In this document: one piece after another, positions 13,918 through 20,876 of the stretch
Layout: each line of letters begins with the position of its first letter
How positions within the stretch are numbered: the stretch's first letter is position 1
Assembly (NCBI GenBank): GCA_964429195.1
Contig: CAYSBC010000029.1
Coordinates: forward strand, 1-23,564
Direction: 5' to 3'
Origin: JBBAFM01 sp041655415
Lineage (GTDB): Bacteria; Bacillota; Clostridia; Peptostreptococcales; JAAYPU01
DNA: 23,564 bases
Position numbers and translations under genes: made by a program
The notes under the pieces: generated by a model
Database searches by the model: none
Seen by the model: the letters and a program-made list of their open reading frames with translations, nothing else
What the model was told of the DNA's origin: nothing

Positions 13918-15165
13918 ATGGCAGTAGTTCGACCCTTTAAAGCAATTCGCCCCAGAAAGGATTTAGCAGATAAAGTTATATCACTACCTTATGATGTTAT
14001 GAATCGGCATGAAGCAAAAGCCATGGCAGAAAGCAATCCCTATAGTTTTTTACGCATATGCCGTTCGGAAATAGATTTACCGGATGAATTCGATCCTTAT
14101 TGTAAAGCCGTTTATGAAAAAGCTAAGATTAACATCGATACATTCTTAGATCAAGGCATCCTCTTTCAAGATGACACCCCTAGCTTCTATATTTATCAAC
14201 AAATCATGGATGGTCGTAGCCAAACAGGTATTGTGGCCTGCACATCTATCGATGATTATCAAAATAATGTCATCAAAAAACACGAATTCACAAGAGAAGA
14301 AAAAGAAATGGATAGGATTAACCATTTTGATGTTTGCGATGCTAACACAGAACCTATCTTTTTGACTTACAGAAATAATGAAGCCATTGAAAGCACCCTA
14401 TCTCTTTGGATGGATTCTCATGAACCTGAGTATGAAATCATAACGAGTGATGGTATAAGCCATATTCTTTGGGTTCTAAACGATAAGGAGACTATCCAAA
14501 CTCTATCAGATACCTTTTCATCCATCGATGCCCTTTATATCGCTGACGGACATCACCGCTCAGCCTCCTCTTTTAAAGTTGGCATGAAAAGAAGAAAAGA
14601 GAATCCTGGTTATACCGGAGAAGAAGAGTTTAACTTTTTCCTTTCCGTCATCTTTCCGGACAAGGATTTGAAAATTTTTGATTATAATAGAGTGGTCAAG
14701 GATCTCCATGGTTTAACTACCGAAGCCTTTTTAGAAGCTGTTGCCGAGAACTTTGAAATCGAAAAAATCCCCGAAAGCAATCCTTATAGACCTGGTGCGC
14801 CTCACACCTTTGGAATGTTTCTCGATAAAGAATGGTATAAGCTGACTGCAAAGGATGCCATCATCGATGAAACAGATCCTATTAAAAAACTGGACGTTTC
14901 TATTCTTCAAGATTATTTGCTCGATCCTATATTGGGAATCAAAGATCCTCGAAGGGATAAGAGAATTGACTTTATCGGTGGCATCCGAGGCTTGAGGGAA
15001 TTGGAAAAAAGAGCTACCTCCGATATGCGGGTTGCCTTTTCCCTTTATCCTGTTGATATTGCAAGCCTACTTGCTGTATCGGATAATGATAAGATTATGC
15101 CTCCTAAATCTACCTGGTTCGAACCCAAATTAGGAAGCGGGCTTTTTATGCACTGTTTGAAATAA
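13918..15165 (+). CDS. DUF1015 family protein
   Basis: This 415-residue soluble protein is a full-length DUF1015 member, recognised from the opening VRPFKAIRPRKDLADKV, the LPYDVMN segment, KKHEFTREEKEMDRI, the signature ADGHHR (209-214) followed by SA, and the closing PPKSTWFEPKLGSGL. No signal peptide or membrane segment is visible. In other Firmicutes the family often sits beside serA/serC, hinting at a link with serine metabolism; the DGHHR motif recalls the ParB/Srx-fold free serine kinases (SbnI, SerK), which is only an inference. Here it is monocistronic, with its own promoter and terminator and no serine genes nearby. The ATG at 13918 has AAAGGAG 7 bases before it. The longer open frame from 13846 starts inside the promoter and is rejected. 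Confidence 0.9.
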   Translation: MAVVRPFKAIRPRKDLADKVISLPYDVMNRHEAKAMAESNPYSFLRICRSEIDLPDEFDPYCKAVYEKAKINIDTFLDQGILFQDDTPSFYIYQQIMDGRSQTGIVACTSIDDYQNNVIKKHEFTREEKEMDRINHFDVCDANTEPIFLTYRNNEAIESTLSLWMDSHEPEYEIITSDGISHILWVLNDKETIQTLSDTFSSIDALYIADGHHRSASSFKVGMKRRKENPGYTGEEEFNFFLSVIFPDKDLKIFDYNRVVKDLHGLTTEAFLEAVAENFEIEKIPESNPYRPGAPHTFGMFLDKEWYKLTAKDAIIDETDPIKKLDVSILQDYLLDPILGIKDPRRDKRIDFIGGIRGLRELEKRATSDMRVAFSLYPVDIASLLAVSDNDKIMPPKSTWFEPKLGSGLFMHCLK

Positions 15166-15188
15166 GGTCGCTATCAAAATGGAGACTG

Positions 15189-15229
15189 AAAAAGCATTAT
15201 TGCATGCAAGCAATAATGCTTTTTTATTT
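15189..15229. terminator. Bidirectional terminator between DUF1015 and cmk
   Basis: The arms 15189-15203 and 15210-15224 are perfect 15-base inverted repeats (core AGCATTATTGC) with the six-base loop ATGCAA. T runs follow on both strands. It lies 23 bases after the DUF1015 stop and about 65 bases after the cmk stop, serving both converging genes. Confidence 0.92.
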
Positions 15230-15290
15230 CCCCAGTCGTAGTCTCTTTTCATATGTCTAAGGCATCGGGCCTTAGCGTCCATTGTATAAA

Positions 15291-15938
15291 TTACTTGATG
15301 TAACTTATTATTTTTTGTACCACCTCGTCAATGGTCATAAAGCTGGAATCGATTTCAATGGCATCTTTGTTTTTTCTGAGGGGGTTGAGCTCTCTTTCCA
15401 TATCATTCTTATCCCTTTTTTCGATATCTGCCTTAATGTCCTCTATATCTACTTTATATCCCTTTTCAAGCATCTCTCTGTATCTTCTTTCCGCTCTTCG
15501 CTCAACAGAAGCCGTCAAGTAAAACTTGTAATCTGCATGGGGAAGAACATTGGATGAAATATCTCTCCCATCCATCACAATGCTTTTTTCTCGGCTCATT
15601 TGCCTTTGCAAGGTTACCAGTTTTTCACGTACATAAGCGTTGCTGGCTACCTTCGATACATTCTTATTGATTTCAGGTACCCGAATCAATTGGTCTACAT
15701 TATTACAATCCAAAAAAATGCTATTATAGACAAAATCGATTGACGTATTATCAATAATATCCTTGGCCTCATCTATTTTGTCCAGGTCAACACCTTGATT
15801 CATCAGCTTTAAGGTCATAGCCCTGTACATGGCTCCCGTGTCAATGTATTCTATATTGAGTTCCTTAGCTACTAACTTGCATATGGTACTCTTTCCTGCT
15901 CCTGCCGGACCGTCCACTGCTATACAACAACTCTTCAT
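15291..15938 (-). CDS. cmk: Cytidylate kinase Cmk
   Basis: Cmk phosphorylates CMP and dCMP to the diphosphates, supplying RNA and DNA synthesis and recycling CMP from lipid synthesis. The 215-residue protein is of usual length (about 220). It has the P-loop GPAGAGKST (10-18), the family segment IDTGAMYRA (34-42), the CMP-binding VMDGRDI segment, and the arginine-rich lid SVERRAERRYREM. The ATG at 15938 has GGGAGG 6 bases before it. An in-frame extension of 28 codons upstream overlaps the previous gene, lacks a site and does not resemble the family. It follows mnmM by 14 bases as the last gene of rluB-mnmM-cmk, and unlike many Firmicutes has no rpsA (S1) or lytB/ispH gene after it. Confidence 0.97.
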   Translation of the reverse strand: MKSCCIAVDGPAGAGKSTICKLVAKELNIEYIDTGAMYRAMTLKLMNQGVDLDKIDEAKDIIDNTSIDFVYNSIFLDCNNVDQLIRVPEINKNVSKVASNAYVREKLVTLQRQMSREKSIVMDGRDISSNVLPHADYKFYLTASVERRAERRYREMLEKGYKVDIEDIKADIEKRDKNDMERELNPLRKNKDAIEIDSSFMTIDEVVQKIISYIK

Positions 15939-15952
15939 GTTATGCCTCCCTT

Positions 15953-16525
15953 TTACCTCTTTGTGATCAATATCCATGATGGGGGTGAATTCTTTTGGTT
16001 TATGCTTTCTGAAAGAATACAATGATACTTTTTATTATCAAGACCCCTTACATAGCTGATTATTTTTTCTTTTTCTATGGCTCCTGCTGCATGACCGGAA
16101 TAGAGAACCATGGATAGAATTCCACCTTCCCGAAGTCTCTCTAATGACAAGTCAATCCCATGAATGGTATCCACTGCTTTTGTTGTGATATCATGATCTC
16201 CCCTAGGTAAATAGCCCAGGTTAAAAACCACTGCATCCACAGAACCTTGAATGTATTTGTCCATTTTTGCATGGGAATCCTCTATAAGATGAATAGGCGG
16301 TGAATCTTCAAAATGCTCTGTTAAAAGCTCCCTCGTATTCCCCAGGGCTTCACTTTGTATATCAAAAGCGTATACTCGGCCCTCCTTGCCCACAAGCTCG
16401 GCCAACATAAGGGTATCATGACCATTTCCCATAGTTGCATCAACAACCGTATCCCCTTTTTTGATATAGCTTTTCAAAAGATACCTATTAAAGTCTGTCC
16501 ATTTTAAGATTACATTTTTACTCAT
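15953..16525 (-). CDS. mnmM: tRNA methyltransferase MnmM (YtqB family)
   Basis: This 190-residue protein is a class I SAM-dependent methyltransferase of the family long labelled putative rRNA methylase and known in Bacillus subtilis as YtqB, now MnmM. That enzyme completes mnm5(s2)U at the tRNA wobble position. Motif I is VVDATMGNGHDT (27-38), and the family-specific FNLGYLPRGDHDI segment replaces a standard motif IV. The closing PPSWILITKR is also typical. The ATG at 16525 was chosen because AGGAG sits about 9 bases before it; a TTG start at 16558 is less likely. It follows rluB by 37 bases. With rluB it forms an RNA-modification pair in front of cmk. Confidence 0.88.
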   Translation of the reverse strand: MSKNVILKWTDFNRYLLKSYIKKGDTVVDATMGNGHDTLMLAELVGKEGRVYAFDIQSEALGNTRELLTEHFEDSPPIHLIEDSHAKMDKYIQGSVDAVVFNLGYLPRGDHDITTKAVDTIHGIDLSLERLREGGILSMVLYSGHAAGAIEKEKIISYVRGLDNKKYHCILSESINQKNSPPSWILITKR

Positions 16526-16562
16526 CTCTTTGTTCTCCTGTTCGCTTTTACTCGTCAACTTT

Positions 16563-17273
16563 TTATCTATCCAGATTTTTTAAGTATTGAATTTCACTCT
16601 TATTCAGCTTCCTATAATGACCTTTCTTCAGATTCCCTAAGCTTATCTCCCCTATAGCAATCCTTTCCAATTGTTGGACCTTATGGCCTACTGCTTTGAA
16701 CATCCTGCGAACTTGTCTGTTTTTACCCTCATGTATTTTTATCTCAACAAGTGATTGCTTGTCTTTTTGACTTATTTTTCTGACCTTTGCATGAGCTGTC
16801 CTATATCCTCCAATATCAACACCACTTTCCAGCCTTTTGATTGCAATGTCATCGATGTTTCCCGAAATTGTAGCAATGTAGGTTTTTATAACTTCCTTAT
16901 GGGGATGCATAAGCTTATGAGCTACTTCCCCATCATTTGTAAAAAGCAAGAGTCCGGAGGTATCCGCATCAAGGCGTCCCACAGGAAAAATCCGCTCCGG
17001 AATGTCTGTGATAAATTCCATGACCGTTGGCCTGTCTTGTTCATCTTTGACCGTTGTAATATAGCCTTCCGGTTTATGGAGCATGATGTATATTTTTTCG
17101 AGCTCTAATTGGATGACCTTCCCGTCGACTTCAACGACATCCTCTTCCTCTACATGGACGCCCATTTCAGCCACAACTTTGCCATTGATCTTAACCCGCT
17201 TTTCCTCTATCATTTTTTCCGCATGCCTTCTGGATGCAACCCCACACATGGCCATATACTTTTGAAGTCTCAT
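16563..17273 (-). CDS. rluB: rRNA large-subunit pseudouridine synthase RluB
   Basis: RluB isomerises a uridine of 23S rRNA helix 89/90 region (U2605 in E. coli numbering) to pseudouridine. The 236-residue protein opens with an S4 RNA-binding domain (MRLQKYMAMCGVASRRHAEK, residues 1-48). The RsuA/RluB catalytic domain follows, with GRLDADTSGLLLF, where Asp102 is the expected catalytic aspartate, and the C-terminal HEGKNRQVRRMF segment that defines this branch. AAGGAG lies 9 bases before the ATG at 17273; an in-frame 32-codon extension to 17369 is rejected because it lacks family resemblance and covers the probable promoter. It heads the rluB-mnmM-cmk operon and is divergent from the lipid kinase. 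RsuA-branch alternatives are less likely. Confidence 0.93.
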   Translation of the reverse strand: MRLQKYMAMCGVASRRHAEKMIEEKRVKINGKVVAEMGVHVEEEDVVEVDGKVIQLELEKIYIMLHKPEGYITTVKDEQDRPTVMEFITDIPERIFPVGRLDADTSGLLLFTNDGEVAHKLMHPHKEVIKTYIATISGNIDDIAIKRLESGVDIGGYRTAHAKVRKISQKDKQSLVEIKIHEGKNRQVRRMFKAVGHKVQQLERIAIGEISLGNLKKGHYRKLNKSEIQYLKNLDR

Positions 17274-17307
17274 CTTCTGTTTCTCCTTCTTCTTTGTCTC
17301 ACCACAA

Positions 17308-17342
17308 ATTATACAAACTATCCGGCTTTTTCTAATATTATA
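17308..17342 (-). promoter_or_regulatory. Candidate promoter region of rluB
   Basis: Two perfect minus-strand TATAAT boxes lie at 17308-17313 and 17337-17342, upstream of the rluB start. Neither has a strong -35 partner (the nearer has ATTAGA at 17 bases). One of them is likely to be the -10 element. Confidence 0.4.
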
Positions 17343-17420
17343 ACATACTGCTTGTATTTCATGATACACTCCCTTACAATGGTATCAATAAAATAAATAC
17401 AGCTGATAAAGGATGTTTCT

Positions 17421-18293
17421 ATGCAAGATATATTTATAATCAATCCCAAAGCCGGAAAGAAAAATGCTACTGATTATATTCCACTTATAAAGAGTGCTCT
17501 TCCTGATGCCATCATTAGAATCACCGAATATCCCCTACATGCGACTGAAATTGCCAAGGAATACTCCCATTTGCAGTCTCCATGTAGAATTTTTTCTTTA
17601 GGAGGGGATGGTACTTTAAATGAAGTTGTCAATGGAATGATTGATACGCAGAATATTCTAGGCGTTATTCCTTGCGGTAGCGGAAATGACTTTATAAGAT
17701 ATTATACCCAAAACTTTTCAAATATCTTAGAACGGACCCTAGAAGGTACCATTATACCTGTTGATGTAATGAAAATAAATAACCTGTATTCTCTTAATAT
17801 TATTTCAATAGGTTTTGATGCTGAGATAGCCTTAAGCGCTAATAAGTTTAAGAATCTCCCTTTCATCCCCAGTAGATTGGCCTATTCTATATCTATTGTC
17901 TACAATCTGTTAAAACTACATTTTTATGAGGCAACCATTGAGGTTGACGGTATAGTTTATGATAACAAATGGATTCTTTCGGCCTTTGCCAACGGCAGAT
18001 ACTATGGCGGTGGTATTAAGCCTGTGCCCGAAGCTGTCAATGATGATAACTTAATTGATATTTGCATGGTTAAGGAAACCAGTAAACTTTTCCTAATCAA
18101 AGTATTACCACGTTATATTAAAGGGACCCATCAGAGTTTAAAGGTGGCCACCTTTGTTCAAGGAAAAAAAATCACGATTCGGTCAAAGGAACTCCTTCCG
18201 CTGAATATAGATGGTGAGATATCCATATCCTCAAGTATCAACATAGAAATACTTCCTAAAAAATTGAATATACTCAGACCTATGGCTATATGA
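17421..18293 (+). CDS. Diacylglycerol kinase family lipid kinase (DgkB/YegS type)
   Basis: This 290-residue soluble lipid kinase of the DAGK catalytic family phosphorylates diacylglycerol or a related lipid at the membrane surface, returning it to phospholipid or lipoteichoic acid metabolism. It has the nucleotide-binding IINPKAGKK (6-14), the family signature SLGGDGTLNEVVNG (59-72) and PCGSGNDF (84-91). The segment ANGRYYGGGIKPVPEA in the second domain and the closing INIDGE-like LPLNIDGEIS are also typical. Length fits DgkB, YtlR, BmrU and YegS alike, so the exact substrate is not assigned. AAAGGA is 7 bases before the ATG. It is transcribed away from rluB and ends in its own terminator. 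Confidence 0.92.
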   Translation: MQDIFIINPKAGKKNATDYIPLIKSALPDAIIRITEYPLHATEIAKEYSHLQSPCRIFSLGGDGTLNEVVNGMIDTQNILGVIPCGSGNDFIRYYTQNFSNILERTLEGTIIPVDVMKINNLYSLNIISIGFDAEIALSANKFKNLPFIPSRLAYSISIVYNLLKLHFYEATIEVDGIVYDNKWILSAFANGRYYGGGIKPVPEAVNDDNLIDICMVKETSKLFLIKVLPRYIKGTHQSLKVATFVQGKKITIRSKELLPLNIDGEISISSSINIEILPKKLNILRPMAI

Positions 18294-18304
18294 TAAAATA
18301 CAGC

Positions 18305-18352
18305 TACCCTATAGAAACAGCCATTATGACTATTTCTATAGGGTATTTTAAT
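18305..18352 (+). terminator. Terminator of the lipid kinase gene
   Basis: Perfect 13-base arms, TACCCTATAGAAA (18305-18317) and its complement (18333-18345), enclose a 15-base loop and are followed by TTTTAATA on the plus strand. The T tail is short, but the position 12 bases after the stop and the convergent neighbour fit a terminator. Confidence 0.7.
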
Positions 18353-18389
18353 AAAATGATAAGTTATGTCTTATGTCACAATAAAAAAC

Positions 18390-19670
18390 TTATAGCAACT
18401 TTTCCTCATAAATATTATCCAGATTTAATTTTTTAACTCTTTTCTTAATTTCTTCTACATCCGTGGTATACAGATTTTTCTCTTTCATCCTCTTGAAATA
18501 GTCTGAGCCTGCAAATGTATAGCGCATGCTTAATCCTTCTTCCTTATCAATGTTTTCATTAGCATAAGCAATGATGTCTCCGGTAGCAAGTTGATTCGGT
18601 AAGTTAAGCTGCCTCAATCCTTTCAGATATCTTACACTGTTATGTCCGGCAAGCGCCCCTGTTGTAATGGCTTCTGTATGCCCTACAAATAAACCGGATT
18701 TTTCTCCCCCGCAAAACAGATTATCGACACCGTTTATTTTCATAAAGTTATCCCGCGGAGCCATGGAAAGGTATCTTATAGAATTCCCTTTTCCTCCGCT
18801 ATAGGGATCGATATATTTAGCCTTTTCCAGCCCTTTGATTTTTCTTAATTTATCTAAGGGAACAAAGGAGGACATGAGCTTTGCATGACCTGTATCCAGC
18901 AAGATGATGTTTTCTGCATATTCCCTTAAGGCATACTGTTGGCAAACCTTCATCTGAAGTTTGGACTCATTGATGTCTTCTTTATTTACCGGGAGAATGA
19001 CCACACCGGTTTTATTGAGTTGCTTCACGACATCTTCACTGAGAGAGCCTTTATCCAGCTTGCATGATCCGCTGAAGGCTCCATAAGATCCATCTTTTCT
19101 TTGGCCCATAATATCATCGACACCGCATTTTTTACTGATACTTACCCTTGGTCCAAAGGAAGGACAACGAACGATACACATACAGCAACCGTTTCCGTAT
19201 TCCAAACAATTTCCCATAGGACCCGTAGAGCCTGTGCACTCGATGAAAACGTCGCCTTCAATGATTTCATCATTTTCTAAAATAAGATTTTCAATGATGC
19301 TATCCTTCTTCTCTACATCAACAACTCGAGATTGCAATTGTATGTCAATACCCATGTCTAAAAGATACTTTCTTACCTCGTATTCTATTTTCGAGACATC
19401 ATAGAGGCTTGCATGCTTGTGACCCGGAAAATCGATGTTCACATGTCTAGAAAGCCTATCTGTTATATGAAATAAGTCACCTGCGCCTAATTGAATGTTT
19501 TCTTCACAGGCTGTAAATCTACCATTATTTCTCATGATACCGCCTACATTGCCCAGGCCTAATATCATGTCTGTTCTTTCTAGGAGTACCACATCTGCTC
19601 CTGCCTTTTTTGCAGTCACCGCAGCACTGCATCCTGACCACCCACTACCTATAATGACCACCCTATTCAT
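18390..19670 (-). CDS. GidA/TrmFO-like FAD-dependent oxidoreductase with cysteine cluster
   Basis: This 426-residue flavoprotein has an N-terminal dinucleotide fold VVIIGSGWSGCSAA (GxGxxG at 8-13), with the acidic end LLERTD at 29-34, and a C-terminal FAD-closing block NLFCGGEKSGLFVGHTEA followed by ITTGALAGHNSVR. The latter resembles the GidA/TrmFO family, although the protein is not TrmFO. In the middle is an unusual cysteine cluster CCMCIVRCPSFGPR (Cys162, 163, 165, 169) with further Cys155 and Cys182 near by, which could hold an Fe-S cluster or redox disulfide. Its ATG directly abuts the stop of the PyrK-like gene, and GGGAGG lies 7 bases upstream, so the two are translationally coupled. 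It probably receives or donates electrons through that partner. Substrate unknown. Confidence 0.85.
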   Translation of the reverse strand: MNRVVIIGSGWSGCSAAVTAKKAGADVVLLERTDMILGLGNVGGIMRNNGRFTACEENIQLGAGDLFHITDRLSRHVNIDFPGHKHASLYDVSKIEYEVRKYLLDMGIDIQLQSRVVDVEKKDSIIENLILENDEIIEGDVFIECTGSTGPMGNCLEYGNGCCMCIVRCPSFGPRVSISKKCGVDDIMGQRKDGSYGAFSGSCKLDKGSLSEDVVKQLNKTGVVILPVNKEDINESKLQMKVCQQYALREYAENIILLDTGHAKLMSSFVPLDKLRKIKGLEKAKYIDPYSGGKGNSIRYLSMAPRDNFMKINGVDNLFCGGEKSGLFVGHTEAITTGALAGHNSVRYLKGLRQLNLPNQLATGDIIAYANENIDKEEGLSMRYTFAGSDYFKRMKEKNLYTTDVEEIKKRVKKLNLDNIYEEKLL

Positions 19671-20621
19671 CTAGATCCCTCCCTTCTGTTTGTCTTTTGC
19701 CTTCATCTGACATTTACACATTTTAATGACTTCTCCATTTTTATCAACATAGGAACAAGCTCCGCAAATTCCTTCCCCACAACACATGTTTGAATTATTT
19801 AGGATAGCAATATTCTTCTTATCCTCCATCAATTTTTCAAAAATAGAAATATATTTATCCGAAGTAAAGATAAGGGTTGAATCGTAGCTTCCTTCCTCTA
19901 TCAACTTCTTGATTTCTTGTAAGTCATCATCCCTTTTGAAATTTTTTCTAATAGGAATGATACCTAATTTATCAAAATAGCTTTGGGCAAAATTTTCTTC
20001 TAATCTGTAATCATCCATGATAAGATCAATCTCTTTTTTGTCTTTATAGAAATCAATTAACTTCACAGCAGGTGCTAAACCCATGTTTCTACACAAAATA
20101 AGCATCTTGCCTTCTTTATTTTTTTCTAAAGCTTTAAGTCCAATAATCCCATTCCTATAAGGCCCTTTTATAAGTAACTTCTGGTTGCTTTCCATAAGAG
20201 CCTTTGTTTTAGCGGATATAACCTTGACTGCTATGTGGATTTGATCTTTTTCGCTATCTACATACATGATGGATAGTGGTACTTCATAGATTTCTTTATA
20301 ATCAGAGTTCCGGGCAAAAATAAATGTCCCAGGAAATTTAAACCTTTGGCACAGGTATTTACTACCCTGAAGAACAAGGATATGGATGTTACCCTTATAA
20401 TTTTTTTTAGCTATTATTTCAGTAGCAATTTCTTCTCTCGGATTTTTAACTTTTTTCCCATTCCAATTGAACTCATTGTATATGCATACGCCTTGCCATT
20501 TGCAGTCACAGTAATCCAGGCCTGCTAATCTGCTACAGGTTAAGCAATCTCCTGTTTCGGCTAAATAGCAAGGGCAGTTTTCGCTCCCTACATCTATGCA
20601 TTCAAAGAAAGATCTGCTCAA
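19671..20621 (-). CDS. PyrK-like Fe-S/flavin electron-transfer protein
   Basis: This 316-residue protein resembles the electron-transfer subunits of dihydroorotate dehydrogenase B (PyrK) and of NAD-dependent sulfide dehydrogenases. The C-terminus carries CCGEGICGAC with a later CKC (Cys281, 286, 289 and 302 from the chosen start), matching the C-x4-C-x2-C-x12-C 2Fe-2S site of PyrK. LLIKGPYRNGI and the LILCRNMGLAPAVKL segment match the ferredoxin-reductase NAD/FAD core. The first 46 residues add eight cysteines (8, 16, 18, 26, 29, 38, 40, 46), absent from normal PyrK. There are no pyrimidine genes nearby. The start chosen is TTG at 20621, 8 bases after GGGAG; GTG at 20630 overlaps that site. 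It is coupled to the FAD protein. Confidence 0.8.
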   Translation of the reverse strand: MSRSFFECIDVGSENCPCYLAETGDCLTCSRLAGLDYCDCKWQGVCIYNEFNWNGKKVKNPREEIATEIIAKKNYKGNIHILVLQGSKYLCQRFKFPGTFIFARNSDYKEIYEVPLSIMYVDSEKDQIHIAVKVISAKTKALMESNQKLLIKGPYRNGIIGLKALEKNKEGKMLILCRNMGLAPAVKLIDFYKDKKEIDLIMDDYRLEENFAQSYFDKLGIIPIRKNFKRDDDLQEIKKLIEEGSYDSTLIFTSDKYISIFEKLMEDKKNIAILNNSNMCCGEGICGACSYVDKNGEVIKMCKCQMKAKDKQKGGI

Positions 20622-20654
20622 GTCTTTCACTCCCTTTACTATTAGTCCATAATA

Positions 20655-20660
20655 ATTATA
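20655..20660 (-). promoter_or_regulatory. Candidate -10 box of the PyrK-like/FAD operon
   Basis: A perfect minus-strand TATAAT lies about 34 bases before the chosen start of the PyrK-like gene. The hexamer 17 bases upstream (ATTATA) is a poor -35 box. This is a weak prediction. Confidence 0.35.
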
Positions 20661-20751
20661 TTTTTGAGTATTTTTCCTATAATTATCACCTTTCTTTTAG
20701 TATTAGGATATTAAAAAAGAATTGAATTTGTGACGGGTTTATGGCCATATG

Positions 20752-20797
20752 AAAAAGAAAGCAATTCTTATATTTTTATCTAAGAATCGCTTTCTTT
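20752..20797 (-). terminator. Terminator of the dacF-type gene
   Basis: The arms 20754-20770 and 20781-20797 pair over 17 positions with one mismatch and a 10-base loop. On the minus strand the hairpin runs into T-rich sequence. It lies 80 bases after the dacF-type stop and upstream of the PyrK-like promoter, separating the two transcripts. Confidence 0.8.
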
Positions 20798-20876
20798 GCT
20801 AGGATTTAATCATTTCTTACTTTGAATGGTTTTAAGTTCTTATAGGTTTTTTAGGTTTTTATAAGTTCTTAGGATT

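Noticed and set aside
16755..17108. Plus-strand open frame of 117 codons opposite rluB
   Set aside because: It is antisense to the well-supported RluB catalytic domain and has no start signal.
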